A stretch of DNA of 64,000 nucleotides from Epiperipatus broadwayi. Its lineage: Eukaryota; Onychophora; Udeonychophora; Euonychophora; Peripatidae. The notes under the pieces are model-generated. The model saw nothing but the letters and a program-made list of their open reading frames with translations, was not told the DNA's origin and ran no database searches. A program made the position numbers and the translations under genes. Of the stretch, positions 11,940 to 24,193 are shown piece by piece (positions within the stretch are counted from its first letter, which is position 1; each line of letters starts with the position of its first letter). The DNA lies in the NCBI GenBank assembly GCA_028023455.1, contig JAQFVV010012423.1, positions 6,986,269-7,050,268 on the forward strand. Direction: 5' to 3'.

Positions 11940-13434
11940 AATGCAATTAATTATTCATAGCAAATTATATAAATGTAATTTTCTTAACTTATGCAAATCA
12001 AAAGTTAGCAAGCAAAAAAAAATATGTTATGATCAAAATATCGCAAACAATGCATTATAAATAAATAAATCTGATTTCAATACAATAACAGTTGCAAAAT
12101 GACACTATACAGAAATGAGAGAGAATAATAATTCACTTATATAAAGATATCAGAATGAAAAGATAAAAAGGTTACTAAAAAAGTGTGAAGAAAATATCAC
12201 TTTTTAAAATAGTTTCTTGCAGGGCATAGACATTTTTAATGCCTTTCCAGAAAGAGGACAAATTCACAAGATTAGTCAAAGGTTAATTGGTGAGAGTGTA
12301 AGTTGCTTCTGTTTTCCTATTTAGATAAGAATAGGTAAATAATTATTTACCAAACAACAATTGGATAAATAACTGGATTGACAGCTATGCATATTAACCA
12401 TATGCTAAAAGGTTTTTTTTTTTTCATATATAAAATATAGTGCACACACTTATATAAATTGTTAATTTTTTAAGCTTTATTAGAAGTTTGAAAAATATTC
12501 TTATAAATAAAATATTGATATAAAGAAGACAAAAAAAAAATAATGTAAATAAAATGGCATTATATTAGAATGTTTCAAAAGAGCTATTATATGAAATAAA
12601 TATATAAGACTGTACATTTTACAAGCTCAATGTTGAAATTGTAACAATATAGAAGGTAATCAAACCGCCACATCAGTGCCACTAAACAACATCTTAAACT
12701 ACAAGGATACTCTCACCCCAGCCACAAGATAAAGTCTTTAAAGAAATAAGAGCGGCCGTCTTATTTCCAAACTCAAATGGTAATTTATGAGCCAATCTTA
12801 AGTGTCTAGAAGTGAGAGAAAAGATTAAGACCATCCATCTTTTTATCATTTGATTAGCTTTCTTATCAAAAATCTGTAATATCAGATAATCCATTAATAT
12901 TCTGCTTGCAAAGCTTACAGTAGATTATTTTAATAAAAACTAGTATTCAGACAACTACTGATATTTGCATTATTACAGATATGCTGTATCCACTGATTCA
13001 AAACCCAATGATTCTCTCATACACTGTTCAAAAAATAAAATTTAAAAAAAATTATCTTAATTTTCCAAATTTTAATCTGCATTCAAAGCACATGGTCCTA
13101 CAATTGTTACACTGCATCTCACTGCCAAAAAATGGCTGAAGATATATATCACAAATATATAAATAAAATTTACCAATTTAAAATTAATTAGGAATTAGTA
13201 TTTTTTACATAATTACATATAAATATATACACAGTAATTTTTAAAAATGATTAATGTTAAATTATTACAATATTTTTCCTATGCATAATATCTGACTCAA
13301 TTTTCATTAGATATAAATAATTAAAAATTATTTATTTATTTATAAAATTATTTTTATTATATAACGAAATTTCAAAACTACATAATAAGAACAGACTTTT
13401 TAAATGTTTTTAAATACAATATAACTTTTATTAA
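11940..13434. other. presumed 5' intron or intergenic DNA of the FRS2-like gene
   Basis: No second coding exon is recognised. The stretch is AT-rich except for a slightly less AT-rich patch at 12,690-12,895, where the minus strand is open for 66 codons (RWMVLIF, SLKTLSCGWGES). That patch may be a transposon relic and is not claimed as a gene. Confidence 0.4.
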
Positions 13435-13494
13435 ATGTACAATTTGATACAATTTTTGTCGAGCATGAGAGAAACACTGGACACGTTTTTCTAC

Positions 13495-13835
13495 CTACCA
13501 CAGTCAGTGCCATTTGCTCTGAAACAAACGACACCAAACGTAAAGTTAGGGAAGCTTACTTCATTGCGGGTGACCCATCGGCAATCAACAGAAGAGAGGC
13601 CTGCTATTCCCTATCTCGTAAATGGTCCATGTAACATCTGCACATAAATTTGCATAATTTTACAATTAATAATGGAATAAGTTTCCATGAATATGGGACT
13701 GTAAACTGTCCCGAAAGCGCTTGGCGTTAAATTTAAATAATTCACTGACAATTAATAGCTTCATTATCTGTGCGCAGAACACATATATATATATATTAAT
13801 TTATTTTAAGCGTTAATGAAGAAAATCTTAACAAT
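13495..13835 (+). repeat. interspersed repeat R1, copy 2
   Basis: Plus-strand copy of the repeat found inverted at 1,306-1,630. It contains GGGACTGTAAACTGTCCC followed directly by GAAAGCGC, and ends in the TGTGCGCAGAACAC AT-rich tail. The reading frame QTTPNVKLGKLTSLR..THRQSTEERPAIPYLVNG is open here over the conserved part. The two copies differ by scattered substitutions and small indels, so they are old insertions of one family. Confidence 0.7.
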
Positions 13836-14141
13836 CTCATACAATATTTTATTTTTTTGCTAATAACTTATCTACTGATATATATTATTCACAGAAAGAC
13901 CTGAAACCAAACATCATAAATATGGATCATCATATTTTTCTCAACTGCTGATTAGAAGAGGAGAGCAATTAACAATCATTGTTTTATAACTTCAATTAAG
14001 GTTTTGAATGCATCATCAGACTTGGTGGTCGATACTGAAATAACAAACACTTCAACAGTTTTGGACACTACTGAATCGTCTAATCAATATTTTGATTTAT
14101 TTTAAAACTCATATTTCACCAAGTATTCCTTACTATAAACA

Positions 14142-14580
14142 TCATATGATCACCATTTCTTATGCTTGCTTATAACTGTTATTAAAATAGCCAAAACTCT
14201 CTATAGGTATTGCCGCTCTGTGCAAGCCAGGTTGCATTAAATCCTAAGATCTAGGTGCAGAGCTCTCAGATCCAAGGCTCCTCACTGATGAAGGCCACAA
14301 GCCAGAAACTAGTCTGGGGATATTGAATAAATAGGCACTAGATGGGGATTTTATGCACAAGCCTTCTGGCATCCATTAAGCCAGGTTGCATTAGATCCTA
14401 AGATCTAGGTGCAGAGCTCTCAGATCCAAGGCTCCTCACTGACGAAGGCCACAACCCAGAAACTAATCTGAGGATATTGAATGAGTAGGCACTAGATGGG
14501 GATTTTATGCACAAGCTTTCTGGCATCCATTGATTACTCTGGCTTGCTCTGAGTGGCAATACGCATAGAGAATTTTGCCT
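14142..14580. mobile_element. TIR family T1 element with internal 154-bp tandem duplication
   Basis: The ends are inverted repeats. The left arm contains CCAAAACTCTCTATAGGTAT and TGCAAGCCAG. The right arm is the reverse complement form, CTGGCTTGCTCT ... CGCATAGAGAATTTTGCC. An outer part (ATCACCATTTCTTATGCTTG) matches the outer arm of the 37.7-kb copy. Inside, a unit beginning AAGCCAGGTTGCATTA occurs twice, at 14,224 and 14,378. Each contains TAAGATCTAGGTGCAGAGCT and GGCACTAGATGGGGATTTTA. There is no coding capacity, so it is a non-autonomous DNA element. Confidence 0.75.
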
Positions 14581-14599
14581 GTTTTACTCCTTACTATCT

Positions 14600-16490
14600 G
14601 AAATACATACATACATATATATATATTAAACAGATACTATGACAGATATTTTTGCTGTTCTGTCCAAAAACAAATTTGCAGCCCTGATCGGTCATGTTTA
14701 ATTTCTTAGCTGCTTTAAATGTCCTCCACCACTAGTTGCAAGATTTTTGGAGCTTATCTGCACATCTACTTTTGACCCAACATATCTACATATAATTTAT
14801 TTGAGCATGATTTTAATTGATAATTGCTATATATATATATATGTTGAATACATAAATATAAAAAAATCTTTTGGTTATTCAGAATTACATATATTTGATA
14901 AAATATTGATTTTATTTGCAGCATAAAATAAATAAATAAATATTATAAATAAGTTACAATGGATGATAATGATGATTATGCTATAGGTATGAACTGAACT
15001 GTAATAATATTTATTATTTTAAAAAAATTATACTAATAAATTTACAGAGAATTATGTAATTTAAAAACATATGTTTCAGTTCTCAGATACCTGGATTTTG
15101 TAAGAAAGCAAATCTCTTGCCTCCGGAAAACGAGATAAATTCTCCTTTTATTTAAACAGAGAGCTCATAAGAATGATAAGCAACCATCTTTTCTTTTTAA
15201 TTGCGGTGATGGTTAATACATGTGTTTTAAATTTTACATTCTTACAGATTAAATTCGGAAATATAAAATCTTCATCATACACACACACACACACATCAAA
15301 ATATAAAACAATACTTTAAAAAAAAAAATCGATTTTTGAAAAATGTTTTACTTTAATTGTAATAATTTTTTTTTTTTTTTAATACTATATAGAATTTCTT
15401 TGCAGAACTTATATCTTATTTCTATAAATCTCTATATAAAAAGAATATATATATACAAAATATTTTATAAATAAGCACTCCATTTCCTTCCAAGTACTAC
15501 ATCCTCCTTTTTATTGCAACAAATTCCATTTAAACACAAACACGTTTATTTGAATGCACAATTTCATAAGCAGTAGTAACAACGATCAAAGTAATAGAAG
15601 ATCGTACATGTATCAAAATGACAAATAGAACTTACTTCTGCTCATGAATCCATTTAAGTCTCGTACAAGTGATTACCTATTTTTTCATTGCTTATAAATG
15701 TATATCATTCCTTTCCAGTCACCTTATTGACCTCAGTCATTTTGGAATGTGAGATGAAATTAGCTAAATACTTAGTTATTGACCTATGTCGAATTGTTGT
15801 CTGCATTTTCTATGCATGTCTTTTTGTAGTTAGAAATTCAATTCAAATACCCATACCGTTGTTTAAATACAATAATGAGAAGTTACATAAGCATCAAAAT
15901 TAAAGGCCGAGATTAAGTCTAGAAATTTACTCATGAGCCTCTTGCATTATTACTGAAGACATAAAGAAATAATATTTTTTATTCTCTTATCAGAGACTAA
16001 GTTTAATTTGGATCAGTGAAATGAAAATAACTATGTACCAGTTACTGATCTTTATTGACATGTGTCTATCAGAAAGAAAATACAACTACATTTGCTTGGA
16101 AATTTTCTGCTACTAAAACACGAGATCTGTCAGAGTTATAAAACAAATCAAGAGACCAAAAATATAATTGTAATGAATGCTTGCAAGCATCCATAACTGC
16201 TTGGGATTCATTCAAGTAGAAGGTAGTCTTTAAAATGAATATGTGTATTGCTTATATCCAATAGTGGTCCTATATATATATCATGCTATCTACAATAATA
16301 TGAAATTTTGAATATGTAATGTCTTAAAGCCAATCTAATAATATTTTTTAATTAAAACTAATTCAAAATTCTATAAATTCCTTTGTTCAAAAATGACGTG
16401 TAATCAAACATATGGGAAAAAGTGGATACTGTAAACAAAGAATCACATCACTAGAATAGCATCACTTTTAGAATTTCTTTTTTTTTATGT
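14600..16490. other. AT-rich non-coding stretch with microsatellites
   Basis: No gene is supportable. Simple tracts include (TA)n near 14,610 and 14,830, (AC)n at about 15,278-15,296, and long poly-A or poly-T runs near 15,320 and 15,370. Confidence 0.5.
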
Positions 16491-16491
16491 C

Positions 16492-16582
16492 TTCGCGCCG
16501 GGGGGGGGGCGCACACCCCCCCCTGTCTCCAACCACCTCCTTGCTGGGGGGGGGGGTGCTCTCTCGGGGAAAAAAAAAAAAG
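16492..16582. other. GC homopolymer island, possible assembly artefact
   Basis: About 90 bases with runs of ten or more G, runs of C, and a terminal poly-A, including CTTCGCGCC and CTGTCTCCAACCACCTCC. The surrounding DNA is over 70% AT. The composition matches nothing else in the window. It may be a real low-complexity insertion or a sequencing or consensus error. Confidence 0.5.
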
Positions 16583-17625
16583 GATTTTAGATTTACTTTT
16601 TATGAATAGAAATGCATAAGTATCTTTCTTTTACACAATCTTTCCTTTTTAACTTAAGCAGAAATTCAGCACATCAGATGATGCTTGATAAAATAATTAT
16701 AGTCATAGGTATATGCTTTATTAGAATCAAATAAATATGATTAGCAATCAAATGCTTTGCATTACAATAAAGTGTATACATTTGTATATGTAAATGTGAT
16801 TAATGTGTTGCATAATATTTAAAGTAGATGTTTATTATTAATTTTTTTATCGTAGAAAAAAAAAGTTGTTTATTTATTTTATAAATAAATATATAATACA
16901 AACAATGCAACATTTCTTCTTTAAATTAAAATCAACAGTCAGCTCACTATAATAAATAAAACTGCCCCTAGAGCTTATTTCTTCAATCAATACGCTCTTC
17001 GGCAATCAAAACAATGCGCAATCACAAACGACTAATTGAGTCAAAATGCACAAATATCACAAGGCAGACTTCTTTAAATCCAATTAAACTATCTTTCAAA
17101 TTGTAGTCATTAAATAATTTATAACAAACACAACTTTTATTATATAATAATACAAAAATAAAACAACTATATCTACAAAACGAAAGTTATCATCACTTAG
17201 GCTACTAACAAATCTGATTTGTTAAAACAGAATCCCCCATCCCTTTCAGATAGGTGAATTTCAACGTCAACATGGTTCTTAGATCCAAAACGTTTGCATA
17301 TTCAAAAACAAATAATTGCCCTAATATATATATACATATCTGCATTCAGAAATAATGATGTGTGTTCGACAAGCAAATGCCTACAAAAATATATAGACAG
17401 GATTTTGAACTAGTTTCAAGATTAATAGACTCTGGCTTGAATTTAAAACTTGAGCACATTTGAAATAACAGATTACTAATTTCATATCTAGCCAACAGTA
17501 TTTCAACTCTTCATATAGAGCATTGCACGCTAATTTACATTTTGCCACTTATTTTAACTTCATCCTATGATGTATAAAGTTTCTGAAAAGCTTCTTATTC
17601 TAAAATGGCCTCTATTTTAACACCT

Positions 17626-17680
17626 TATTAGAGGGGGTTTGAATACAGATTTTTAAGCCCCCTTCAGCTATTCACTCCAC
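17626..17680 (-). repeat. tRNA-Ser-like SINE fragment
   Basis: The minus strand reads GAGTGAATAGCTGAAGGG, then CTTAAAAATCTG, then TTCAAACCCCCTCTAATA. The order (A-box-like, anticodon-arm-like, B-box-like) matches the better-preserved copy at 18,122-18,178. Confidence 0.4.
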
Positions 17681-18121
17681 ATCTTATGAAACTAATACAC
17701 ATGATCATATTTGTGCAAAAAAAAACCAATGACCTCCAATATACATATTTTGTGCTGAACCAGCACACATCAGTTGATCCAGATCATTATCTGACACACA
17801 CACACATATATATATATAATCAGTACTCAGTTTATATTAAGATAGCAAATCTTCAAACTTTAATGGACAGGCTTCAACTTTTTCACACTCCAACTCTTCA
17901 GCCATTCATATTATTGAAAATCTGATGATGGAATGCTCAAAGTCTTTGTTGATGTCAATATTGTTGTCATATCCATGTTGACTTTAAGTCATTCTGACCT
18001 CCCAATATATATGACCTTAACATGTTCATTTAAATACACAAAAAAGAGATGGTCAGAATTCGGGCTGAATCTGTAATATTTGAATATAAGCATAATTTAT
18101 ATATGTTGAACTTTTTGAATG

Positions 18122-18178
18122 TAATTAGAGGGGATTTGATCACAGATTTTCAAGCTCCCTTTAGCTATCCACTCCAAC
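18122..18178 (-). repeat. tRNA-Ser-like SINE fragment
   Basis: The minus strand GGAGTGGATAGCTAAAGG, AGCTTGAAAATCTG and TGATCAAATCCCC resemble a serine tRNA. The D-arm/A box, an anticodon arm with TTGAAAATC, and the T-arm/B box follow in order but without a long variable arm. It is too degenerate for a working tRNA. It is one of at least three copies in the window (6.8, 17.6 and 18.1 kb). Confidence 0.45.
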
Positions 18179-19360
18179 ATGTCCACATAAACTAAATAAT
18201 AGAATGCTATTATTAACAATGTTGCTTATGAGAATGTTTTTAACATTAACAGACACATTTATTATTTATGATTCCAGCTTACTTTTGATACTAAGTGACT
18301 TCTCTCGACTTTGAAAGTATAAACTAAGAATTAAATGGGCAATCCTGCTATTAAAAACAAACTCCTTAAATCATTATTAAACTTTTGGTCTCAAGTAAAT
18401 TATCCAGTACAATGGTATAGCATGATAGCTTGGAACTGCTGGATAAATACAGAATGAAAAAAACAATTCAAATTCATTATTTTCTAACAGAACAGCAGTG
18501 ACCTAGTAACCAGTTGGAGGAATATTACTACAACGCAATTTGTGCTCATTGATTTTAGTCACCATGATACCTATAATTGGAAAAGAAATAATTATTAATG
18601 TATATCAAGAAATATATATATTGTTTTTACCATTCATTTACCAAAAACAATTAACATATATATATATATATATACAACTGTGATCACCTGAATGTAGTTT
18701 TCAGCCCTTAATCTGGGTTGGCTTGGATTCAGGCCTTAGTGAGTTGAATTTTCAAACTAATAGCTTTGAATTGCATAAGAATAGAACGGTAAATCTTAGG
18801 CCTGTCACCATAGGAAGACTAAATTCGTTAGAAGTCAATTATATGAATATTGATTATGTTGTGCCTTAGTGGATAGTGATTCCATATATTTTACTGATTT
18901 TCTTTTCAACTTTTGATACTAGAAGATGTAGGGTATAATCAAGGATAAGATTTAGTTGGTTTATTTTAATTGTTATAAATTAATTTCTCAACTGAAATTG
19001 AACTGGTCTTTAACTGTTATTTTTTTTTAGCCTGTGAACAACTTTTCTTGATATGAATACAAATTAGAATCACACTTTTAAGCTTTCAAAATAACATTTC
19101 ATATGTATGAATATAATATGTAAGGTAAAACAGCCTTTAAATAATCCACAGTAGCCCAAAGGCTTTTTCAATAGATCCGATTAGAGAAGTAATGAAAAGG
19201 AACATCTATTGCTTATGAAGGTTAGCTATTGCCAGGTGTGAGAGTTTGAATAATTTTCCATCTTTGTTTTGCCCTCTAGTTAGTAATAGCTAATTTTCCA
19301 ATTAGCATCCAATATTAGACAATTAGCTGAGCTAACAATACACTATTAGTTTCACTTAAG

Positions 19361-19392
19361 CATGGAAGGCAGATATGCATCCACTACACTAT
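19361..19392 (-). repeat. tRNA-Gly-like 5' fragment
   Basis: The minus strand TAGTGTAGTGGATGCATATC followed by TGCCTTCCATGC closely follows the D arm and anticodon arm of tRNA-Gly(UCC), with the TCC anticodon still readable. The T arm is lost. This is a truncated SINE head or tRNA pseudogene. Confidence 0.45.
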
Positions 19393-21833
19393 GAAATTCT
19401 AAGCACAATAATATAATTTTTTATTTATACCTAGTCTCTATATATTATAGTTTAGTCATCTGGGATTTTTTATTTATTTCTCGTTCTAGTATCAACATAT
19501 TAGAATCTTCACAGCCAAATCCCATAGCAATATTACACTTAATATTTTACACACACATATTTACTACTCCCCCCTCCAATTCTGCCAAATAAGAATGCAA
19601 GGACAGAATAAACAGGAATTAGTAGTCAGAATTTCCAATTCCAGTACTTATCAAACATTTAATAACTTTATATGGTCATTTAAGTGAACCTACTATGTAA
19701 ATATTAAACTTTTTTTATATAATAAATAATGGTTAACCACAAACTCATAATTACTGATGATTGACATATCAAGATTATGGCACTATTGCATTAACACTAG
19801 TCTAATCGAGCCATACTACAATGACCATTATTCTTCAGACAGAATTAGATGGATATCTGTTTATCAACCAATATTTAGCAATCATTTGATTTATATAAAG
19901 ACTGGTTACCTGAAAATACTACCTATGGAGGAGGATATACATTTCTTTGCTATGAAAAAAAATAATTAAGCTCCATCTGAATTACTACACTAAATCTTTG
20001 GTATAGTAAGCAAATACACTAATCACTTTGCTATAAGATCCTTCATCTTTCTACAGCTTAATATTTAAACATAGTGTATTAGAATAAATTTTAAAGTGTC
20101 AAAAATAAATGCATCAATTTATGAATTAGATAATAAAAAAAATGTATTAATTAAACTTTTTTTACACATTAAAGAGTCACTTAATTGATATCATTTATTA
20201 ATATATAACTCATAATGAGATCATTGCACATAAAGCTTAGATTTAGCTCCAATAATAATTTTTTGTCAACAATAGGGAAGAAATCAATAACAAAAATATT
20301 AGAGATGTAAAAAATGTCTTTTTATTTGCGACAAATATAATATCTCATGCCTAAATGAGTCTATGAAATCATTTTTAACTTAATGAATCAAATGTCATTA
20401 GCTGAGTGATATTGTAAAAGGATGGTGCTGTAGTGCTTTGGCTTTAAATTGCTCTCCTGCAGCTACTTTTAGCACTATTTTGCCAGTTTCATATTCATTT
20501 GATGATTAAAACTAGAAAATATATTTTGATTTATTAGTTTGAAAAAAATCTGAAGAGGTCAGTATGCTAAAGTAAAAAGAAAAAAAACTACAAGGATCTG
20601 CATCTGCCTATCATGTCACTGATTGGTAATTTCTTTGTGAGACTTAATTATAAAATCCTTTAATTCTAATTACCAGTGAATAAAAAAATTATTTTTCTGA
20701 AACGGTTTTAAAAACAAAAATATACATGATTTCATTTTGATTTTAGTCAAATTTTTTCTTTTTAAAAATAGAAGTTAAAAAAATTCATTGTAATGGTAAA
20801 AAGGAAACTAATTTTCTGAACACAATAGTACAGAACTTGTCATATTTTAATAACTATAAATACATTCATTTTATATACATTTTTTTTCTATATTTGCAAA
20901 GTGCCAATATAATTTCTAGGAAGTTTTTAATTTATAAACTTATATTTCTAATAAATCAAGTAGAATTTATTGATTAAATAATAATCATTAAAAAATGCTG
21001 GTATTTAGTGGAAACTCTAATCATTATTTATTAATAATTCATTTTTAATTTAAGACTAAAGTATGCAAGAATTATTAAAACAAGAATGAATACATAAAAA
21101 TTACAACATATTATGGTGTAAATAAAAAAAAACATTGAAAAAAAAGGACAAATCTAAATACTGACAACACAGAAAACCACTGGCATTAAGTTAAATATGA
21201 AACCAAAGAGATTGTTGATGGAACAGTTAAGACAAACAAAAGGGGAAAAAATACATTAATATATAAATAATAGTCTATTTCATAAATGGAAAAAAAATTC
21301 AAAATGACTGTCGAGAAAAATATTGAATTATACATAGACAGATTCAAAAATAAATAATAAAAGAAAAAAAAGTTAAATGCAATAGAATAAACATTAAAAA
21401 AAATCACAGCTCAAAAGAAATAAAAACACCATAAGAGGAACAAATTAGGGCATAACATGATGATCAAAGGGATTAACAGAGTTTTAAATTGGAGGAAAAA
21501 TCAACATTATTTTTAAGAAAAACAAAATATGCAATAAAGTTTATAAAATAAATCAAACAAACAAGATATGATAGGATTTGCATCTTTCTGATTGAAAGAT
21601 ACAAATCTGGAAAAGCTACTGAAAAATGGAATCCTCATTTATTATATTCATGCAAAAATATAGGATTTAGCTTCAGAACATATATGAAAATAAGAGAAAC
21701 AATATTTTCATTAATTATAAATAATTAAAATTACATATAGACAAATATTTCATTATTAGATTACAAAAAAAAGTTAACAGAATAAGACACGATTCTAAGT
21801 TAACAGCATATTACATATTCTCAAAAAATATTA

Positions 21834-22179
21834 GAATAATAAAATATGCATATCGAAAACAAAAAGCATCAAAATTAGAACAAAAGAGAATAGATAGAAA
21901 ATTTGAAAATGTATCGTTAAAGTTGTGTACTCTGTCTAGTCTTTTAAAGAGGCATGTTATATCATCTCTGACTTCCATGCCATGAATAAAAAGGAAACAT
22001 TTTATGCCATATCCAGGAAGTGGCAAATTTACGTCAATGAAAATCTAGTCCACCCTGATTTGCATATCTAGTTCTCCTTAATTTGCATATTTTCTTCTTG
22101 AAAATGAAGGCTTAGACCTTTGAAAGCGCTCGAGTAAACTGATAAAATTTGTCATTCGTTTGAGATAGTGATTATATAT
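21834..22179. repeat. repeat S, left copy (interrupted by the LTR element)
   Basis: About 345 bp repeated directly at 29,167-29,511 with few differences. It includes AAAGCGCTCGAGTAAACTG and AATCTAGTCCACCCTGATTT. The left copy stops exactly at the TG that opens the LTR element. The right copy continues into an AT-rich segment which also follows the right end of the LTR element. This indicates a tandem S+flank duplication into which the retroelement inserted. Confidence 0.75.
22176..22179. repeat. target site duplication ATAT (left)
   Basis: ATAT immediately before the LTR start is matched by ATAT at 29,104-29,107 immediately after the LTR end. The right-hand S copy supplies an apparent empty site (GATTATATATATTATAG) that explains both flanks with a 4-bp duplication. 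The AT-rich context makes the exact length uncertain. Confidence 0.6.
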
Positions 22180-22684
22180 TGTAACCGGACCCCCATACAA
22201 CCCTTTTATTACGTTAGTTGTAACAATTTTCTGATGAGCATGCTGTAGGAAGGAACTATCAATTGACATTCCTAATGCAGATGTTAATGCCTCCTACAAC
22301 AATATTTCCTGCTCATCAGAGGATGTAGTACCATAAAGACTGGAAACATCTAAATATTTCTATGTTTGGTTTCCCAAAAAGCGCCATTAGAGTTCTGTCT
22401 CACTACAACCTGATTTGGGTAGGTCTAGTTATGTCAGACGTAGCTCAGAAGGCATGAGATTCTCATGAACCAGTGCTATAACTGATGAGTGATGCAATAA
22501 AACAAACCAAAATTGGACAACTGGATAACCAATTTAATTTTTAGTAACAAAAAAAATTTATTAAATAACAATTAATTAGCAATTTCTAACAAAGTTCATT
22601 TCTATCTACATGATAACTCATTTTCATTTTACTTATGAAAGAGTTAGAAGCAGTTCCTTTTTTTATCAATAGTTCATTTACAAA

Positions 22685-22990
22685 TCCATTTATGAGAAGA
22701 AGCTTGGAAATATTCTAATTCAACAATAGTTTATTTTTGAATTCCTTTATGAGAAGAAGCTTGGAAATATTCTAATTCAACAATAGTTCATTTTGAATTC
22801 ATTTATGAGAAGAAGCTTGGAAACATTCTAATTCAACAATAGTTCATTTTTGAATTCCTTTATGAGAAGAAGCTTGGAAATATTCTAATTCAATAATAGT
22901 TCATTTTGAATTCATTTATGAGAAGAAGCTTGGAAACATTCTAATTCAACAATAGTTCATTTTGAATTCATTTATGATAAGAAGCTTAGA
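22685..22990. repeat. 56-bp tandem repeat in left LTR (6 units)
   Basis: Units contain ATGAGAAGAAGCTTGGAAA followed by ATTCTAATTCAACAATAG. Six copies are seen here. The right LTR holds seven at about 27,545-27,915, and the inverted LTR piece retains three to four. Confidence 0.85.
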
Positions 22991-23009
22991 AGCAGTCAAG
23001 CATTTATGA

Positions 23010-23475
23010 TTTAGTCAAATATAAAAGTATATTCATATACATAATCTCTGTTTGGCTTGTGGAGCATTTATCATTTAGTAATTAAAGCATTTCTAATTTA
23101 GTCAAATATAAAGGTATATTCATACACATAAACTCTGTTTGGCTTGTGGGGCATTTATAATTTAGTCAAATATAAAAGTATATTCATATATATAAATTCT
23201 GTTTGGCTTGTGGAGCATTTATCATTTAGTAATTAAAGCATTTCTAATTTAGTCAAATATAAAAGTATATTCATACACATAAACTCTGTTTGACTTGTGG
23301 AGCATTTATAATTTAGTCAAATATAAAACTATATTCATATACATAAACTCTGTTTGGCTTGTGGAGCATTTATCATTTAGTAATTAAAGCATTTCTAATT
23401 TAGTCAAATATAAAGGTATATTCATACACATAAACTCCGTTTGGCTTGTGGAGCATTTATCATTTAGTAATTACA
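23010..23475. repeat. alternating 64/88-bp tandem repeat in left LTR
   Basis: Units begin TAGTCAAATATAAAAGTATA and include CTGTTTGGCTTGTGGAGCAT. Alternate units carry an extra ATCATTTAGTAATTAAAGC, giving a higher-order period of about 150 bp. The same array is at about 27,935-28,395 in the right LTR. Confidence 0.85.
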
Positions 23476-24193
23476 TTACCCAGATAGAAGTAATATGCAA
23501 TTAAAGCATTTCTAATCCATATAGTAAATACGTTCAAATATTTTTATAAATAAATTTGCGTATAACTATTCCATAACTTCATTTTATAACGTATGATAAA
23601 CATGTTCTAATATTTTATAAAACAATTACCTTCCAGTTTTACAGTCCAGTTTACTCAAAAAGAAGACGGGTTATTTCATTTATGGAAAGTCATGGCACAG
23701 CGTGGAGAGAGTGAAGCCGCTAAATTACCCCATTGTTATTATCATTCCTCTAGTAAAGTTTTCTTTTTCCATTTTCACGTTTTGCTAAAGCTATATTTTA
23801 ATAAGTCAAAAGAATTAAGTAATACACTTTTTTTTTTTAAAAAAAAAAAGGATTTAATACGTTCTGCCTCTCTGTGTAAGACGAAAGAAAAAAAAAGTTC
23901 TTTTCTTCCCATGACGTGTCTAATTTGAATACTGCCTCAGTTTAACTCAAGTATCTTTCTTTTTTTCTTTTTAATGATTGGATAATTAATTTTTTTTTTT
24001 TTTATTGAGACAGATAAAAAAAATAAGATGACACAACATTTTATTCAAATCCATCAATCACAAAATTAAAAATATGATTTTTTTTTAAACAAATCAAAAT
24101 TTATTGCGTTCCCAATTAGACTGAATCACGCTAGACAGTTTTGAATGGGGGGGGTCTTTGAATATTTATATGAGAAACAGCATATCTGTTTCA

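Larger units (their letters stand above)
16583..21833. other. AT-rich non-coding stretch
   Basis: No gene is supportable in about 5 kb. It contains tRNA-like fragments at 17,626, 18,122 and 19,361, (TA)n at about 18,655-18,676, and otherwise unstructured AT-rich DNA with many stops in all frames. Confidence 0.5.
22180..24193 (-). repeat. 3' LTR (left copy, about 2.0 kb)
   Basis: It opens TGTAACCGGACCCCCATACA and closes GCATATCTGTTTCA on the plus strand. It contains two tandem-repeat blocks, a 56-bp unit at 22,685-22,990 and an alternating 64/88-bp unit at 23,010-23,475. Compared with the right LTR it retains about 315 bp near its TGTAACC end and carries a 17-bp insertion with a G run near 24,148. 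Short open frames inside it, for example at 23,692, also occur in the other LTR and are not genes. Confidence 0.85.

Noticed and set aside
22685-23475. CRISPR-like or satellite array
   Set aside because: Units are contiguous tandem repeats without unique spacers and lie within a retroelement LTR.
23692-23928. 78-codon plus-strand frame starting MAQRGESEAAKL, repeated at 28,619
   Set aside because: Both copies lie inside the two LTRs, antisense to the element. The ends are homopolymer-driven, so conservation reflects LTR duplication and not protein selection.
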